Source: Dysosmobacter sp. Marseille-Q4140 | GTDB taxonomy: Bacteria; Bacillota; Clostridia; Oscillospirales; Oscillospiraceae | NCBI GenBank assembly: GCA_018228705.1 | Contig: CP073694.1 | Location: 2,108,001 to 2,172,000, forward strand | Length of the DNA: 64,000 nt | Direction: 5' to 3' | Shown here: one piece after another, positions 25,631 through 35,118 of the stretch | Layout of the letters: each line of letters opens with the position of its first letter | Position numbering within the stretch: position 1 is the first letter of the stretch | The notes under the pieces: model-generated | Databases searched by the model: none | What the model was told of the DNA's origin: nothing | What the model saw: the letters and a program-made list of their open reading frames with translations, nothing else | Made by a program: the position numbers and the translations under genes

Positions 25631-25751
25631 GCCATCCAGATCGTCCTTGCCTTTACGATCACGGATGGCGCCCTTCCCCTTAACATGCCATTATTCACTT
25701 GTGGTACTGTACTGGCCCGCGTGAAGGGCTACCGGGCTTTTGATTTCCAGT
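25631..25751 (-). ncRNA. Attenuated leader RNA of the replication/mobilisation operon
   Basis: Transcription from the consensus promoter at 25758-25786 would start near 25751. After about 80 bases it meets a hairpin whose arms GCCATCC-N2-ATCGT / ACGAT-N-TGGATGGC occupy 25631-25669, followed on the minus strand by TTTTTGTTTTC. A short terminated transcript or an attenuator is expected. Between here and the HTH gene (25345-25630) only a weak 42-codon frame (25534 to 25406, reading MHSRTAQKQSGFPDQ) is visible. Confidence 0.55.
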
Positions 25752-25757
25752 ATTTGT

Positions 25758-25786
25758 ATTATATAATTTGCAGAAATCTGTGTCAA
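25758..25786 (-). promoter_or_regulatory. Consensus sigma-A promoter of the replication/mobilisation operon
   Basis: Exact TTGACA (25781-25786) and TATAAT (25758-25763) on the minus strand with a 17-bp spacer. The gap from 25787 to 26029, ahead of the divergent methyltransferase gene, has no clear gene. Confidence 0.8.
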
Positions 25787-28204
25787 TTGCTGACCCCTGG
25801 GTCATCTGTGAACCTTCTGTAAAACTTTCGCTCTGCTACGCACGAATCATCAGAATACTACGAATCCAACTACGATTATGAGCTCTTTGAGCTTCGTCCA
25901 ACCGTTTGCAGTCAACAGGGTAATTGAGGATCTTCTCTCTACGCCTTCTCACACTTTAACTGGAAAAATCAACTAGTCTATGCTATGCTTAATATAATTA
26001 GCAAATTATCTCCAGGAGGAACAAAAGCCATGACAGACGTACAGCAGCGAGCGGCGGCAAAAGAGTTTATCAAATACTGGACAAGCCGTGGTGACGAAAA
26101 GCAGGAGACCCAGCGTTTCTAGATTGATCTGCTTCGGAATGTCTATGGCGTAGCAGAGCCGGAAAAAGCCATCGAGTTTGAATATCCGGTAAAACTGGAT
26201 CATGTCAGCTTTATTGACGGATACATCCAGAAGACACGCGTCCTCATTGAGCAGAAGGGTGCAGATATTGATCTGCGGCATGGCTATAAGCAGTCGGATG
26301 GCTCTATGCTGACGCCTTATCAACAAGCCCGCCGTTATGCAGGATATCTGCCCCATGACATGAATCCCCGTTGGATCGTGGTATGCAACTTCCGGGAGTT
26401 CCAGATCCACGATATGAATCGCCCCAATGATGAGCCGGAAGTTGTGGCCCTGTCTGACCTTGAAAAAGAATATCACCGTCTAAACTTCCTCGTGGATACC
26501 GGGGATGAGAACATCAAGAAGGAGATGGAGATCTCTTTACAGGCCGGTGAGATCGTCGGCACCTTGTACGATGCCCTGTTGAAGCAGTACAAGGACCCGG
26601 AGTCTCCGGAGACACTGAAGAGTCTGAACGCTCTATGTGTCCGTCTGGTATTCTGCCTGTACGCCGAGGACGCGGAGATTTTCGGCGGTCACGGGAAGTT
26701 CCACGACTATATGCTGCGGCACCAGAGTGATGCCCGCCGCGCGCTCATTGACTTGTTCCACGTATTAGATACGAAACCTGAGGATCGGGACCCCTACATG
26801 GATGACGATCTGGCCGCATTTCCCTATGTCAACGGCGGCTTGTTTGCTGACGAGAATGTGATCATTCCTCGGCTGGACGAAACTATTGTAGACCTGATTC
26901 TCCACCGGGCAAGTGAGGATTTTGACTGGTCCTCTATCAGCCCTACTATCTTTGGCGCTGTGTTCGAGAGTACCCTGAACCCGGAGACCAGACGCTCCGG
27001 CGGGATGCACTATACCAGTATTGAGAACATCCACAAGGTCATTGACCCGCTGTTCCTGGATGACCTAAAAGCGGAACTTGCTGAAATTCAGGGAATTACT
27101 GTGGAAACCACCCGGAAACGCCGTTTGAAAGACTTTCAGCATAAGCTGGCAGGATTGAAATTCCTGGACCCTGCCTGCGGCTCCGGCAACTTCCTGACGG
27201 AGACCTACATTTCTTTACGACGGTTGGAGAACCAAGTTCTGCGCTCCCTCACGAGACAAATTACGATAGGTGATTACTCTAATCCCATCCAGGTCTCCAT
27301 CAGCCAGTTCTACGGCATTGAGATTAATGACTTTGCTGTGACCGTGGCCAAGACAGCTCTATGGATCGCAGAGAGCCAGATGATGAAGGAGACCGAGGAT
27401 ATCATGCACATGTCCCTGGATTTCCTGCCCCTGAAATCCTACGCCAACATTGTGGAGGGCAACGCCCTGCGGTTGGACTGGGAGAGTGTGGTGCCAAAGC
27501 AGGAGCTGAATTACATCATGGGCAATCCCCCGTTTGTGGGGGCATCCATGATGACAAAAGAGCAAAAAAATGATGCGGTAGCTATATTTGGAAAAAAGAA
27601 ATTAGCAAATAGTATCGATTATGTTGGCGCTTGGTATTATAAAGCGGTAAAATTAATAAACGAAACAGCTTGCCGCGTGGCTTTTGTCTCTACAAATAGT
27701 ATTACTCAGGGTGAACAGGTCACACCGCTTTGGGAAGAATTGTTTACTATTTATGGAATTCATATTGATTTTGCATATCGCACTTTCCGCTGGGACAGTG
27801 AGGCTTCTTTAACCGCCCATGTCCACTGCATTATTATTGGGTTCAGTGTTGCCTCAAATAACAGGAAAAAAAGAATATATACTGGCGAACGGGTTCAAGA
27901 AGTAGAAAATATTAATCCATACTTAATTGATGCCCCCAATATTTTTGTTTGTAGTAGAAGTAAACCTCTATGCAATGTACCACCAATGTATCTTGGAAAT
28001 AAGCCCTCTGATGGAGGTAACTTAATTCTATCAGAGGCAGAACGTACAGAAATTTTAAGACGAGAGCCAGAATTGGAAAAGTTTATCCATCCTTATGTTG
28101 GAGCAGTAGAATTTATTAACAGAAAAATTCGATATTGCTTTTGGCTTAAGGATGCTTCTCCTTCAGATCTCAAAAATAGTCCCGAATTACTGCGGCGCTT
28201 AAAT

Positions 28205-29712
28205 CGATCTGTTGACAAAGTAGCCCACCGGCGAAAACCATGGTAAAATGGAATCGGAGGTGGGGTGGATGCAACTGAAGCTGCACATGGTGACCATCGA
28301 GGACCTGGTGCCCCAGGAACACTTCCTTCGAAAATTGGAGGCGGCACTGGACCTTTCCTTCCTATATCGTGAGACGGAAAAGCTGTACAGCCGCCGGTAC
28401 GGCCGGCCACCCATCGACCCGGTGATGCTGGTAAAGTACCTGCTGGTGGGATACCTGTACGGCATCCCGTCGGAGCGGCAGATCGAGCAGCGCATCCAGA
28501 CCGATGTGGCCCTGCGGTGGTATCTGGGACTGGATCTGCTGGATCGGGTTCCGGATCACAGCACCATCTCGCAGCTTCGCAGACGGAAACCATCCTTCCG
28601 GAAGGTGTTCCGGCGGCTGTTTGAGGAAGTGGTGGAGCAGTGCGTGAGCAAAGGTCTGGCAAGCGGGCGGCTGGTGGCGACGGACTCCACCCACGTGAAG
28701 GCAAACGCGTCCCCGGCCTCGGAGCACCTGGTGGAGGCGGTGCAGAAGCCGGGGGCGTATTGGGAGCGGCTGGACGCGTATGAGGAAGAAGCGCTGGAGG
28801 AACTGGACCGGAGGACCCAGGCGGGAAAGACGGGCAGGAAACGGAGACAGAAGGGACGGAGCAGGCAGGTCAAAAGCCCTCTTCGGTACGACCGGAAATG
28901 GGCCAGCCGCACGGATCCGGAGTCGGGGCACTTGAACCGTCCCGAAAAGCCAGAGGGGCCCCATTATCTGTCTCATCAGACGGTGGACTGCGATCACGGC
29001 ATCATCCTGGATGTGGCGGTGACCTCCGGGGAAGTGAACGACGCGGTGCCATATCTGAGGCAGATCGAGCATATCCATCGGGAGATCCTCCCCGTCCGGG
29101 CGGCCGTGGCGGATGCGGCCTACGATCTTCCGCTGTTCCACCGGGTGCTGCGGGACCACGGCATCCGCTTTTATGTCCGGCCCATGCCCCGCTCCGCGGC
29201 GGCCCTGGGCGGAGCTCCCGGGTCTCCCTTTCTCTACGATGAGGAGAACGATCTCTATACCTGTCCCGGCGGAAAGGCGCTGCGGCTGCGGAACCTCAAC
29301 CGCAGCGTGGGCGGACTGCACTGGGTGTATTTCGCGGACAGGAGCGACTGCGCCGCCTGTCCCTTGAAAGAGCAATGCGTGGGAAAGGGACGGGCCAAAC
29401 GCCTGGAACGCAGCTACTTCTGGAGAGAGATCCGGGAGGATCTGAGGGAGTTGGACAGCCCGACGTACCAGAGGGCCTTGCGCAAGCGGCAGATCTGGAG
29501 CGAGGGGACTTTTGCAGCACAGAAGTGGGGGCACAGGTTGGGGCGGCTCCTGCGGCGAGGACGAGAGGCAGCGGAAGACCACTGCCTCTTGTCAGCGACC
29601 GCATTGAACCTGAAGCGGATGATCAAATGGACCGTGTGACGCCGTGAGGCGTCTTTTTTGCTATCACTGCCTGCTTCCGTTGCTCTGGGGGATCTACTTT
29701 GTCAACAGGTCG
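28205..29712 (+). mobile_element. IS1182-family insertion sequence
   Basis: 1508 bp with 19-bp terminal inverted repeats, CGATCTGTTGACAAAGTAG at the left and the complement of CGACCTGTTGACAAAGTAG at the right (one mismatch). It is flanked by a direct repeat TTAAAT (28199-28204 and 29713-29718). It contains one transposase gene and splits the methyltransferase gene. Confidence 0.9.
28269..29639 (+). CDS. IS1182-family DDE transposase
   Basis: A 456-residue transposase, apparently intact. The N-terminal region (HFLRKLEAALDLSFL, GRPPIDPVMLVKYLLVGYLYGIPSERQ) is typical of IS1182/IS5-like enzymes. The catalytic domain has TDSTHVKAN with the first Asp and VADAAYD with the second. A Cys cluster (CAACPLKEQC) precedes the last acidic part (WSEGTFAAQKWGHRLGRLLRRG). 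ATG 28269 follows GGAGGTGG; ATG 28248 lacks a ribosome site. Base composition is more GC-rich than the interrupted host gene. Confidence 0.9.
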   Translation: MQLKLHMVTIEDLVPQEHFLRKLEAALDLSFLYRETEKLYSRRYGRPPIDPVMLVKYLLVGYLYGIPSERQIEQRIQTDVALRWYLGLDLLDRVPDHSTISQLRRRKPSFRKVFRRLFEEVVEQCVSKGLASGRLVATDSTHVKANASPASEHLVEAVQKPGAYWERLDAYEEEALEELDRRTQAGKTGRKRRQKGRSRQVKSPLRYDRKWASRTDPESGHLNRPEKPEGPHYLSHQTVDCDHGIILDVAVTSGEVNDAVPYLRQIEHIHREILPVRAAVADAAYDLPLFHRVLRDHGIRFYVRPMPRSAAALGGAPGSPFLYDEENDLYTCPGGKALRLRNLNRSVGGLHWVYFADRSDCAACPLKEQCVGKGRAKRLERSYFWREIREDLRELDSPTYQRALRKRQIWSEGTFAAQKWGHRLGRLLRRGREAAEDHCLLSATALNLKRMIKWTV

Positions 29713-30319
29713 TTAAATGCTGTTCGCAAAATGCGCCAAAACAGCACAGCTGCTCCTACACGCGAAAAAGCAGACACTCCTCATCTATTCTTTTTTATTT
29801 CCCAACCAACCACTAATTATTTATTAATTCCAAGTACATCTTCAGAAAATCGTCGCTATATACCCATTGGCTTTCTAAGTCCCTATATTATCGCCAGCAA
29901 TGCTGCAACAATTATACCCAATGCAACTCTATACCACTTTGGCGTATTGACCTCCAATGTTCACATGGCATGGATGCGAACTGTCTGTGGACGTCTAAAA
30001 AGTGATTACCGATATTCCAACGCAATCGTCTACAATAACTTCCCTTGGCCAACCCCTACCGAGGAGCAGAAAGTCAAAATTGAGCAGACTTCCCAGGCCA
30101 TTCTGGATGCCCGGGCCCTGTATCCCGACTCCAGCTTGGCTGACCTCTACGATGAAACCACCATGCCCCCCGAATTGCGCAAGGCCCACCAGCAAAACGA
30201 CAAGGCGGTCATGCGCGCCTACGGCTTCGACATCAAGACTACCACTGAGACCTCCTGTGTGGCCGAGCTGATGCGAATGTATCAGAAATTGACAGAAAAA
30301 AGAAATAAGTAGAGGACAG

Positions 30320-30677
30320 ATGAGAGACTTAATTATCGGCGTTGGTTCAACTCTGATTTCGACTATCATCATTGGACTATGGGGCACCATGATTATTGTG
30401 CCATATCAAAACCACATGAAGATTTACAAGGCAATTTTGCACTTGGCCAGGAATTATGAAGACCCTCGCAAATATGCGGATCAATTTATTCCAACATCCT
30501 TAATGACGAATTGCATGGGAAACCAGATAGAGCAGATAGGAAGCATACAAGATTCTATTTTGGAACAAGAGGAATTGAGTAGATTTGCCTGTTGGATTTT
30601 TTAAATACGAGAAACTGGTAAACCAGTTGGAATTCTTGGCTGAATATACTAGAAATCTTGTTATGCTTAGTGAGTAA
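30320..30677 (+). pseudogene. Small membrane-anchored protein, probably frameshifted
   Basis: ATG 30320 follows AGAGGACAG. The frame gives 94 residues with one N-terminal membrane helix (LIIGVGSTLISTIIIGLWGTMIIV) and a helical tail, ending in WIF at a TTTTTT run. In the next frame the coding continues as KYEKLVNQLEFLAEYTRNLVML to a stop at 30675-30677. A one-base slip in the T run is likely. It starts 7 bp after the restriction-modification gene and may have belonged to it. No family was recognised. Confidence 0.5.
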
Positions 30678-30757
30678 AAAGAGTTTTCAGATGATTATCT
30701 TCTCGATCAAGATAAGTTTTTGAACTGCACCCAAAATATTTGACAGATCCAAAGCAT

Positions 30758-31591
30758 TCAGGCGATAGAACGTATCTTTTCTCGGTAAACGGCTGGTGAG
30801 AGGCCACCCAGGCTTAATTTAATCCGCTTGGTGTTGTAGTACGTCAAGTATGCAACAAGCTCCTGCTTGAACTGTTCCATGGACTGAAATTTCTGCAAAT
30901 AGAGTAGCGAGTAGCTCGCTTTTGAGCAGCCCGAAGAAATTCTCCACAACGGCATTGTCCAGACAGTTCCCCTTCCGGCTCATGCTCTGCCGGATCCCTT
31001 TCGCCCGCAGCATTTGCCGATACTGCCGGTGCTGGTAGTGCCATCCCTGGTCCGAGTGGACGATGAGGTTTGTTCCGTCGGGTATCGTTTCAAACGCCTG
31101 GTGCAGCATATCCGTCACCATCTTCAGCACCGGCCGATCCGAGACTGTGTAACTGACAATCTTCCTGTCATACAGATCCAGCAGAACAGACAGGTAGAGT
31201 TTTTGTCCGAACAGATGGAATTCTGTGATATCTGTGACCATCTTTTCGTTCGGTCGGCTGGCCGCAAAGTTTCTCTCCAACAGATTCGGCGCGATGCGCC
31301 CTGTCTCACCCCTGTAGGAGCGGTATTTTTTCATGCGTACCCTGCAGACCAGGCCAAGCTCTTTCATCAGTCTGGAGACCACTTTGTGATTGCAGACGAT
31401 CCCTCTGTTTCGCAGCTCGGCGGTGATCCTTCGGTAACCGTACCTGCCACGGTGCTCCTGAAAGACCTTCTGGATTTCCACCTTGACCGATGCGTATTTG
31501 TCGCTCTGATCCATACGTTTGCATTCATCGTAATAGGTAGACCTTGCCAGGTGAGCGGCAGCCAGCAAAGTCTTTAACGGTATCTCCGGCC
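30758..31591 (-). pseudogene. IS3 transposase OrfB, disrupted by a 7-bp tandem duplication
   Basis: The integrase-core frame is in phase with RELRPEIPLKTLLAAAHLA and reads through RYGYRRITAELRNRGI, VTDITEF (first Asp), HSDQGWHYQ (second Asp) and NAVVENFFGLLKSELL (Glu). There GAGTAGC occurs twice in a row (30902-30908 and 30909-30915). The extra copy shifts the frame. The lost C-terminus is still readable as YLQKFQSMEQFKQELVAYLT to the stop at 30758. OrfB would normally be made by -1 slippage on A7 (31658-31664) from OrfA. Confidence 0.8.
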
Positions 31592-31966
31592 TCAGTTCCC
31601 GGACCGCCCGCGCTTTTTGCGCTGGCGTCGCTCGTCTTCCAAAACCAAGGCCTGCAATTTTTTTAGGTATCTGCTCTCCGCTTCTAATTGCTGAACTTGG
31701 GCCAGAAGTTCTTTTTCCCGATCCTGGCTGACCCTTTTTAGCGGGTGAGCCGGCGTACTATGTCCGCGCCGCTCCACTGAGAAGCCCTCCGGTCCCTCCG
31801 CCAGATAAATTCTCTCCCAGAGCAACAGCAGCGTATGGGACTCGATCCCAAACCGGCGGCTTGCCTCGCTGTAGTTCAGTCCCTCTGCACGCATCGTTTC
31901 AACTGCTTTGATCTTGAACTCCGGACTGTATCTTCGGTTCGGTACCCCTTTCGGCATCTTACTCAC
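31592..31966 (-). CDS. IS3-family transposase OrfA
   Basis: A 124-residue helix-turn-helix protein (RRYSPEFKIKAVETMRAEGLNYSEASRRFGIESHTLLLLWERIY) with a C-terminal leucine-zipper-like stretch (KELLAQVQQLEAESRYLKKLQALVLEDE). The run AAAAAAA inside LKKL (31658-31664) is the usual slippery site joining OrfA to OrfB. OrfA itself is intact. Confidence 0.85.
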   Translation of the reverse strand: MSKMPKGVPNRRYSPEFKIKAVETMRAEGLNYSEASRRFGIESHTLLLLWERIYLAEGPEGFSVERRGHSTPAHPLKRVSQDREKELLAQVQQLEAESRYLKKLQALVLEDERRQRKKRGRSGN

Positions 31967-32071
31967 CCCTCATTTTCATTTTATCATCTTTGTCCATGGT
32001 TTGGGGGGCGGTTCAATAACAAGAATTCTACGGGGAGCTGTTTTTCAGGCAGCCCCCTTCTTCGCGCAAAG

Positions 32072-32103
32072 GAGGGGGCGGGCAATCCATTGCCCGCCCC
32101 CTC
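32072..32103 (-). terminator. Terminator-like hairpin after the ComE-like gene
   Basis: Arms GAGGGGGCGGGCAA / TTGCCCGCCCCCTC with a TCCA loop, 46 bp past the stop. The T tail is poor. Confidence 0.6.
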
Positions 32104-32149
32104 AACACAGGGAAAATATCAAAGAGAAAAGGGACCTTCCGTCTGCCGC

Positions 32150-32761
32150 TTACAAAACCGCGCAGGGAGGCTTGATGCTGATGTTCTCCGTCTGCTCGAT
32201 ATAGCGCAGGAACTGGTACTTGCCCTCCACACCGTCCTGCACCCGGCGGCGCAGCGGCTCGGCAGGTTCGCTGGTATCATGCTTGGCTACGATATAGTAA
32301 AGCTCATCAGCAGCCAGAGCCTTCGTCACAGCCTTGTCAAACTCCTCAAGGGTTCGAACCGTCAGCGCATGCTCCACGCCGGCGCCCTCGGCCATTTTGG
32401 CAAGATCCACGTTACCCCGGGTCTCCGTGGGCAGCGGCGGCTGGGTATAAAGGGAGTCGTAGCTTTCGTTATCCCAGACGATGACGATCAGGTTTTTGGG
32501 TCTGCGGTTTCCCAGCACCGCGAGACACCCTAGATCCAGCAGCATGCTGCCGTCAGAATCCTGACAGATCACCTTGCGGTGGGGCAGAGCGGTGGCAAGG
32601 CCGATGGCCGTGCCGCAATTGACGCCCAGGGCGCCCATATTCAGGGTCTGGGGGCTGGAAAAGGCGTTTTCCCACTCGTCCACCATTTTGCCAAGAGAAA
32701 TAACGATCAACTCATCCTTGAGTTTTTTAGCCAGGATCTTCATACATTCATATCTGTTCAT
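32150..32761 (-). CDS. Thiamine-diphosphate-dependent decarboxylase, ComE-like subunit
   Basis: 203 residues, the cofactor-binding half of a split 2-oxoacid decarboxylase, like sulfopyruvate decarboxylase beta or the C-terminal half of phosphonopyruvate decarboxylase. GALGVNCGTAIGLATALPHRKVICQDSDGSML is followed by LIVIVWDNESYDS. The usual GDG of the cofactor motif is SDG here. Its ATG overlaps the TGA of the ComD-like gene (ATGA, 32758-32761). With the TRAP transporter upstream it suggests import and decarboxylation of a 3-carbon acid such as sulfopyruvate, sulfolactate-derived or phosphono compounds. The substrate is inferred. Confidence 0.82.
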   Translation of the reverse strand: MNRYECMKILAKKLKDELIVISLGKMVDEWENAFSSPQTLNMGALGVNCGTAIGLATALPHRKVICQDSDGSMLLDLGCLAVLGNRRPKNLIVIVWDNESYDSLYTQPPLPTETRGNVDLAKMAEGAGVEHALTVRTLEEFDKAVTKALAADELYYIVAKHDTSEPAEPLRRRVQDGVEGKYQFLRYIEQTENISIKPPCAVL

Positions 32762-33261
32762 TTGATGACGCTCCTTCCCATCACAACAGCCGTGTGATAC
32801 ATGGAGGTCTCTGCGTGGAGGACCGCATTATGAATGGAGGCCTTGATGTCCTCGGAGCGCCGAACCACGGTATAAGGGATCCGCAGTGCCTGGAGCATGG
32901 GCTCCATGGTGATTCCATGGTTGACGCCCCACCAGTTCTCCTCTCCCATATCTCCGCGATAGGCCATGATGATCGTCACAGGGATCTGACGCTCCAGACC
33001 GATGCGGGCCAGCGGCTCGGCGGCCACACGGATGCCGGAGTTTTCCATAATAAGAACCGAGCGCTTACCGCCGATCCAGGCGCCTGCTGCAATACAGGCT
33101 CCGGTGGATTCGTTGGGAACGGTAATGACCTCAAAGCGGGGATCCTCCAGCAGCATAGAATACAGGGGCTTCAGCCGGGACTCCGGCAGAAGGACGACCA
33201 CCTTGACGTGAGCCTCTTCCAGTGCATCCATGATCTGATTTGCGTCTTGAATACTAATCAT
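32758..33261 (-). CDS. Thiamine-diphosphate-dependent decarboxylase, ComD-like subunit
   Basis: 167 residues, the pyrimidine-binding half of the same enzyme. VVVLLPESRLKPLY, then VPNESTGACIAAGAWIGGKRSVLIMENSGI contains the conserved Glu that activates thiamine and the ENSG loop seen in ComD and phosphonopyruvate decarboxylase. RGDMGEENWWGVNHG follows. It lies 25 bp downstream of the DctM-like gene and overlaps the partner by 4 bp. The length matches archaeal ComD. Confidence 0.82.
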   Translation of the reverse strand: MISIQDANQIMDALEEAHVKVVVLLPESRLKPLYSMLLEDPRFEVITVPNESTGACIAAGAWIGGKRSVLIMENSGIRVAAEPLARIGLERQIPVTIIMAYRGDMGEENWWGVNHGITMEPMLQALRIPYTVVRRSEDIKASIHNAVLHAETSMYHTAVVMGRSVIK

Positions 33262-33286
33262 AGAATGGTTTCCCTTTCAGTAGATT

Positions 33287-34573
33287 TTACCATGCGCCAT
33301 AAAGCTGCTTAGGCAGCCACAGGCTGATGTCGGGAATATATGTCACCAGCATCAAAGCGACAATTGCCAGGATAATAAACGGGATTGCATGTCTAGCGAT
33401 GGTTGTAATGGATTCTTTTGCGATTCCGGTCGAAACAAACAGATTCTGACCAAAGGGCGGCGTATACATGCCAATGGCGCAGTTCACCACAATGATGATG
33501 CCCAGATGGATGGGATCGATGCCTACAGAAAGGGCAATGGGATAGAATAGCGGCGCCAGAATGGTCATGATGGAGGCGCCATCCAGGAACATGCCTGCGA
33601 TCAGAACAATGAAATTGATCAGAAGCAAAATTACATACTTGTTGCTGCTGAGGGCAATGGCACTCTTTGCCAGACTTGCCGTAATCCCCGTAAAGGTCAG
33701 GAACCATGCAAAAACAGCTGCACCGGCAGTCAGGATCATCAGTTGGACGCAGACGACGGCACTGCGGTAAATGCAGTCGATCACCTGCTTGATCGTCATC
33801 TCCCGGTAAACAAAGAGTACGATCACAATGGCATACAGTACGGAAATAGCAGATGCCTCTGTCGGGGTAAAAAAGCCACCGTAGATGCCGCCCAGAATGA
33901 TAAAGGGAACACCGAGACCGGGAACCGATTTCCAGATCGCCACCAACTTTTCATGCAGGGTGGTATTCTCCTCCCGTTCAATCTCAGGGTGCTTCAGAGC
34001 CACATACACCGTGTAGACGATAAAGAGACCGGCATAGACCAAGCCGGCACCAATACCCGTCATGAACAGGGTACCAACGCTGACACCCGTCACCGTGCCG
34101 TAGAAGATCATGGTCACGGAAGGCGGGATGATAATGCCGAGAGAACCTGCGCTGGCCAACACGCCCAAGCAGTAGGACTTCGGATAGCCTTTTTCCCGCA
34201 GCGCAGGATACATGATGGAACCGACGGCCGCCACTGTTGCAGGAGAGGAGCCGGAAATGGCTCCGAAAAACAGGCAGGTCACGATGGTGGTAATGCCAAG
34301 ACCGCCCGGGATCCGCCCCATAAACACACCGGACAGGCGAATCAGCCGCTTGGAAATACCGCCCTCGCCCATCAGATTGGCTGCCAGGATGAAAAACGGA
34401 ACGGAGATCAGCGAAAATTTGTCAATGCCGCCCAGCATGGTCTGGATGATGACGAAGAGATCGATCTCACTGAACAGCGCAAAACTGATAGCAACCGGAG
34501 TCACTAGACACATAAAGATGGGGACGCTGGAGAGCATCAGGAATGCCAACAGGATCAACAGAAATGCTGTCAT
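33287..34573 (-). CDS. dctM: TRAP transporter large permease (DctM)
   Basis: A 428-residue protein with about 12 membrane helices. DctM landmarks are PFFILAANLMGEGGISKRLIRL, ITTIVTCLFFGAISGSSPATVAAVGSIMYPAL, GSLGIIIPPSVTMIFYG and CAIGMYTPPFGQNLFV. It moves an organic acid with sodium, using the binding protein DctP. It overlaps dctQ by 4 bp (ATGA). It is in an operon with the ComDE-like decarboxylase, unlike ordinary C4-dicarboxylate loci. Confidence 0.93.
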   Translation of the reverse strand: MTAFLLILLAFLMLSSVPIFMCLVTPVAISFALFSEIDLFVIIQTMLGGIDKFSLISVPFFILAANLMGEGGISKRLIRLSGVFMGRIPGGLGITTIVTCLFFGAISGSSPATVAAVGSIMYPALREKGYPKSYCLGVLASAGSLGIIIPPSVTMIFYGTVTGVSVGTLFMTGIGAGLVYAGLFIVYTVYVALKHPEIEREENTTLHEKLVAIWKSVPGLGVPFIILGGIYGGFFTPTEASAISVLYAIVIVLFVYREMTIKQVIDCIYRSAVVCVQLMILTAGAAVFAWFLTFTGITASLAKSAIALSSNKYVILLLINFIVLIAGMFLDGASIMTILAPLFYPIALSVGIDPIHLGIIIVVNCAIGMYTPPFGQNLFVSTGIAKESITTIARHAIPFIILAIVALMLVTYIPDISLWLPKQLYGAW

Positions 34574-35061
34574 GCTCTCTCCTCCTTTTTATGCTCCCGC
34601 ACCAGGGCCACCGTGACTTGGACCAGACGCAACATCATCAGCGCGCAGCCCAGAGGAAGCGTTGCGTACAGCATCCACATGGGCAGAGCCAGAGATGCGC
34701 TGATCTGTGCCGTGACTGCGACCTTGATCGTAATACGCATCCCCTCATAAAAGAGAAATCCGCTGACAAAGAAAGCCACCACATTCACAAGCAGATCCAT
34801 CATGTACTTTCCCAAAGAACCCAAGCAGTCGTAAACAGCGGTGATGCGCATATGCGCCTTTTCCCGCACGGCGACGCCGAGTCCCACGAAGGTCACGGTA
34901 ATGATGCAGTACCGCGCGTATTCCTCCGCCCAGGTAATGGCATTTGTGAAAAAGTTTCTCAGAACGACATTGATGGCAATGATGATGATCGGCGTAAAAA
35001 TACCCAGAACCAGAACCGCCTTTTCGATTCCGATCAGAGTTTTATCGAGTTTTTTCAGCAT
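34570..35061 (-). CDS. dctQ: TRAP transporter small permease (DctQ)
   Basis: A 163-residue protein with four membrane helices and the DctQ signature ITWAEEYARYCIITVTFVGLGVAVREKAHMRI. It is the normal partner of DctM, with which it overlaps by 4 bp. It lies 57 bp after dctP, separated by a GC-rich hairpin. Confidence 0.92.
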   Translation of the reverse strand: MLKKLDKTLIGIEKAVLVLGIFTPIIIIAINVVLRNFFTNAITWAEEYARYCIITVTFVGLGVAVREKAHMRITAVYDCLGSLGKYMMDLLVNVVAFFVSGFLFYEGMRITIKVAVTAQISASLALPMWMLYATLPLGCALMMLRLVQVTVALVREHKKEERA

Positions 35062-35080
35062 AGTTTACCTCCCGGTGATT

Positions 35081-35103
35081 CGCCGGGGCGAACCGCCCCG
35101 GCG
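35081..35103 (-). other. Intercistronic hairpin between dctP and dctQ
   Basis: The stem CGCCGGGGCG / CGCCCCGGCG has an AAC loop and no T run. It is likely to stabilise the dctP message or partly terminate, giving excess binding protein. Confidence 0.55.
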
Positions 35104-35118
35104 CAAGCGAGCCGGAGA

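Larger units (their letters stand above)
26030..30312 (+). pseudogene. MmeI-like type IIG restriction-modification gene, broken by amber codon and IS
   Basis: The intact protein would have about 922 residues, cutting and methylating DNA from one chain. ATG 26030 has CAGGAGGAAC upstream. The N-terminal PD-(D/E)XK nuclease shows DGYIQKTRVLIEQKG. The methyltransferase has motif I DPACGSGNFL (near residue 380) and motif IV NPPF (near 499); the C-terminal recognition region follows. Two lesions are seen. Codon 31 is TAG (26120-26122), where the frame otherwise reads on and Trp is plausible. An IS1182-type element (28205-29712) interrupts the frame after LLRRLN; removing it with one TTAAAT repeat restores the reading LLRRLNAVRKMRQN. 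A start downstream (26306) could at most give a nuclease-less fragment. Confidence 0.85.
30721..32015 (-). mobile_element. IS3-family insertion sequence (damaged)
   Basis: About 1295 bp bounded by imperfect terminal repeats TGAACTGCACCCAAAA (30721) and the complement of TGAACCGCCCCCCAAA (ending 32015). It carries two overlapping transposase frames on the minus strand. No clear target duplication is seen (TTTT on the left, AATA on the right). Confidence 0.8.

Noticed and set aside
26306..28246. Taking the methyltransferase as an intact gene starting at 26306
   Set aside because: The nuclease domain upstream is in the same frame behind a good ribosome site, so the short version is the result of the amber codon.
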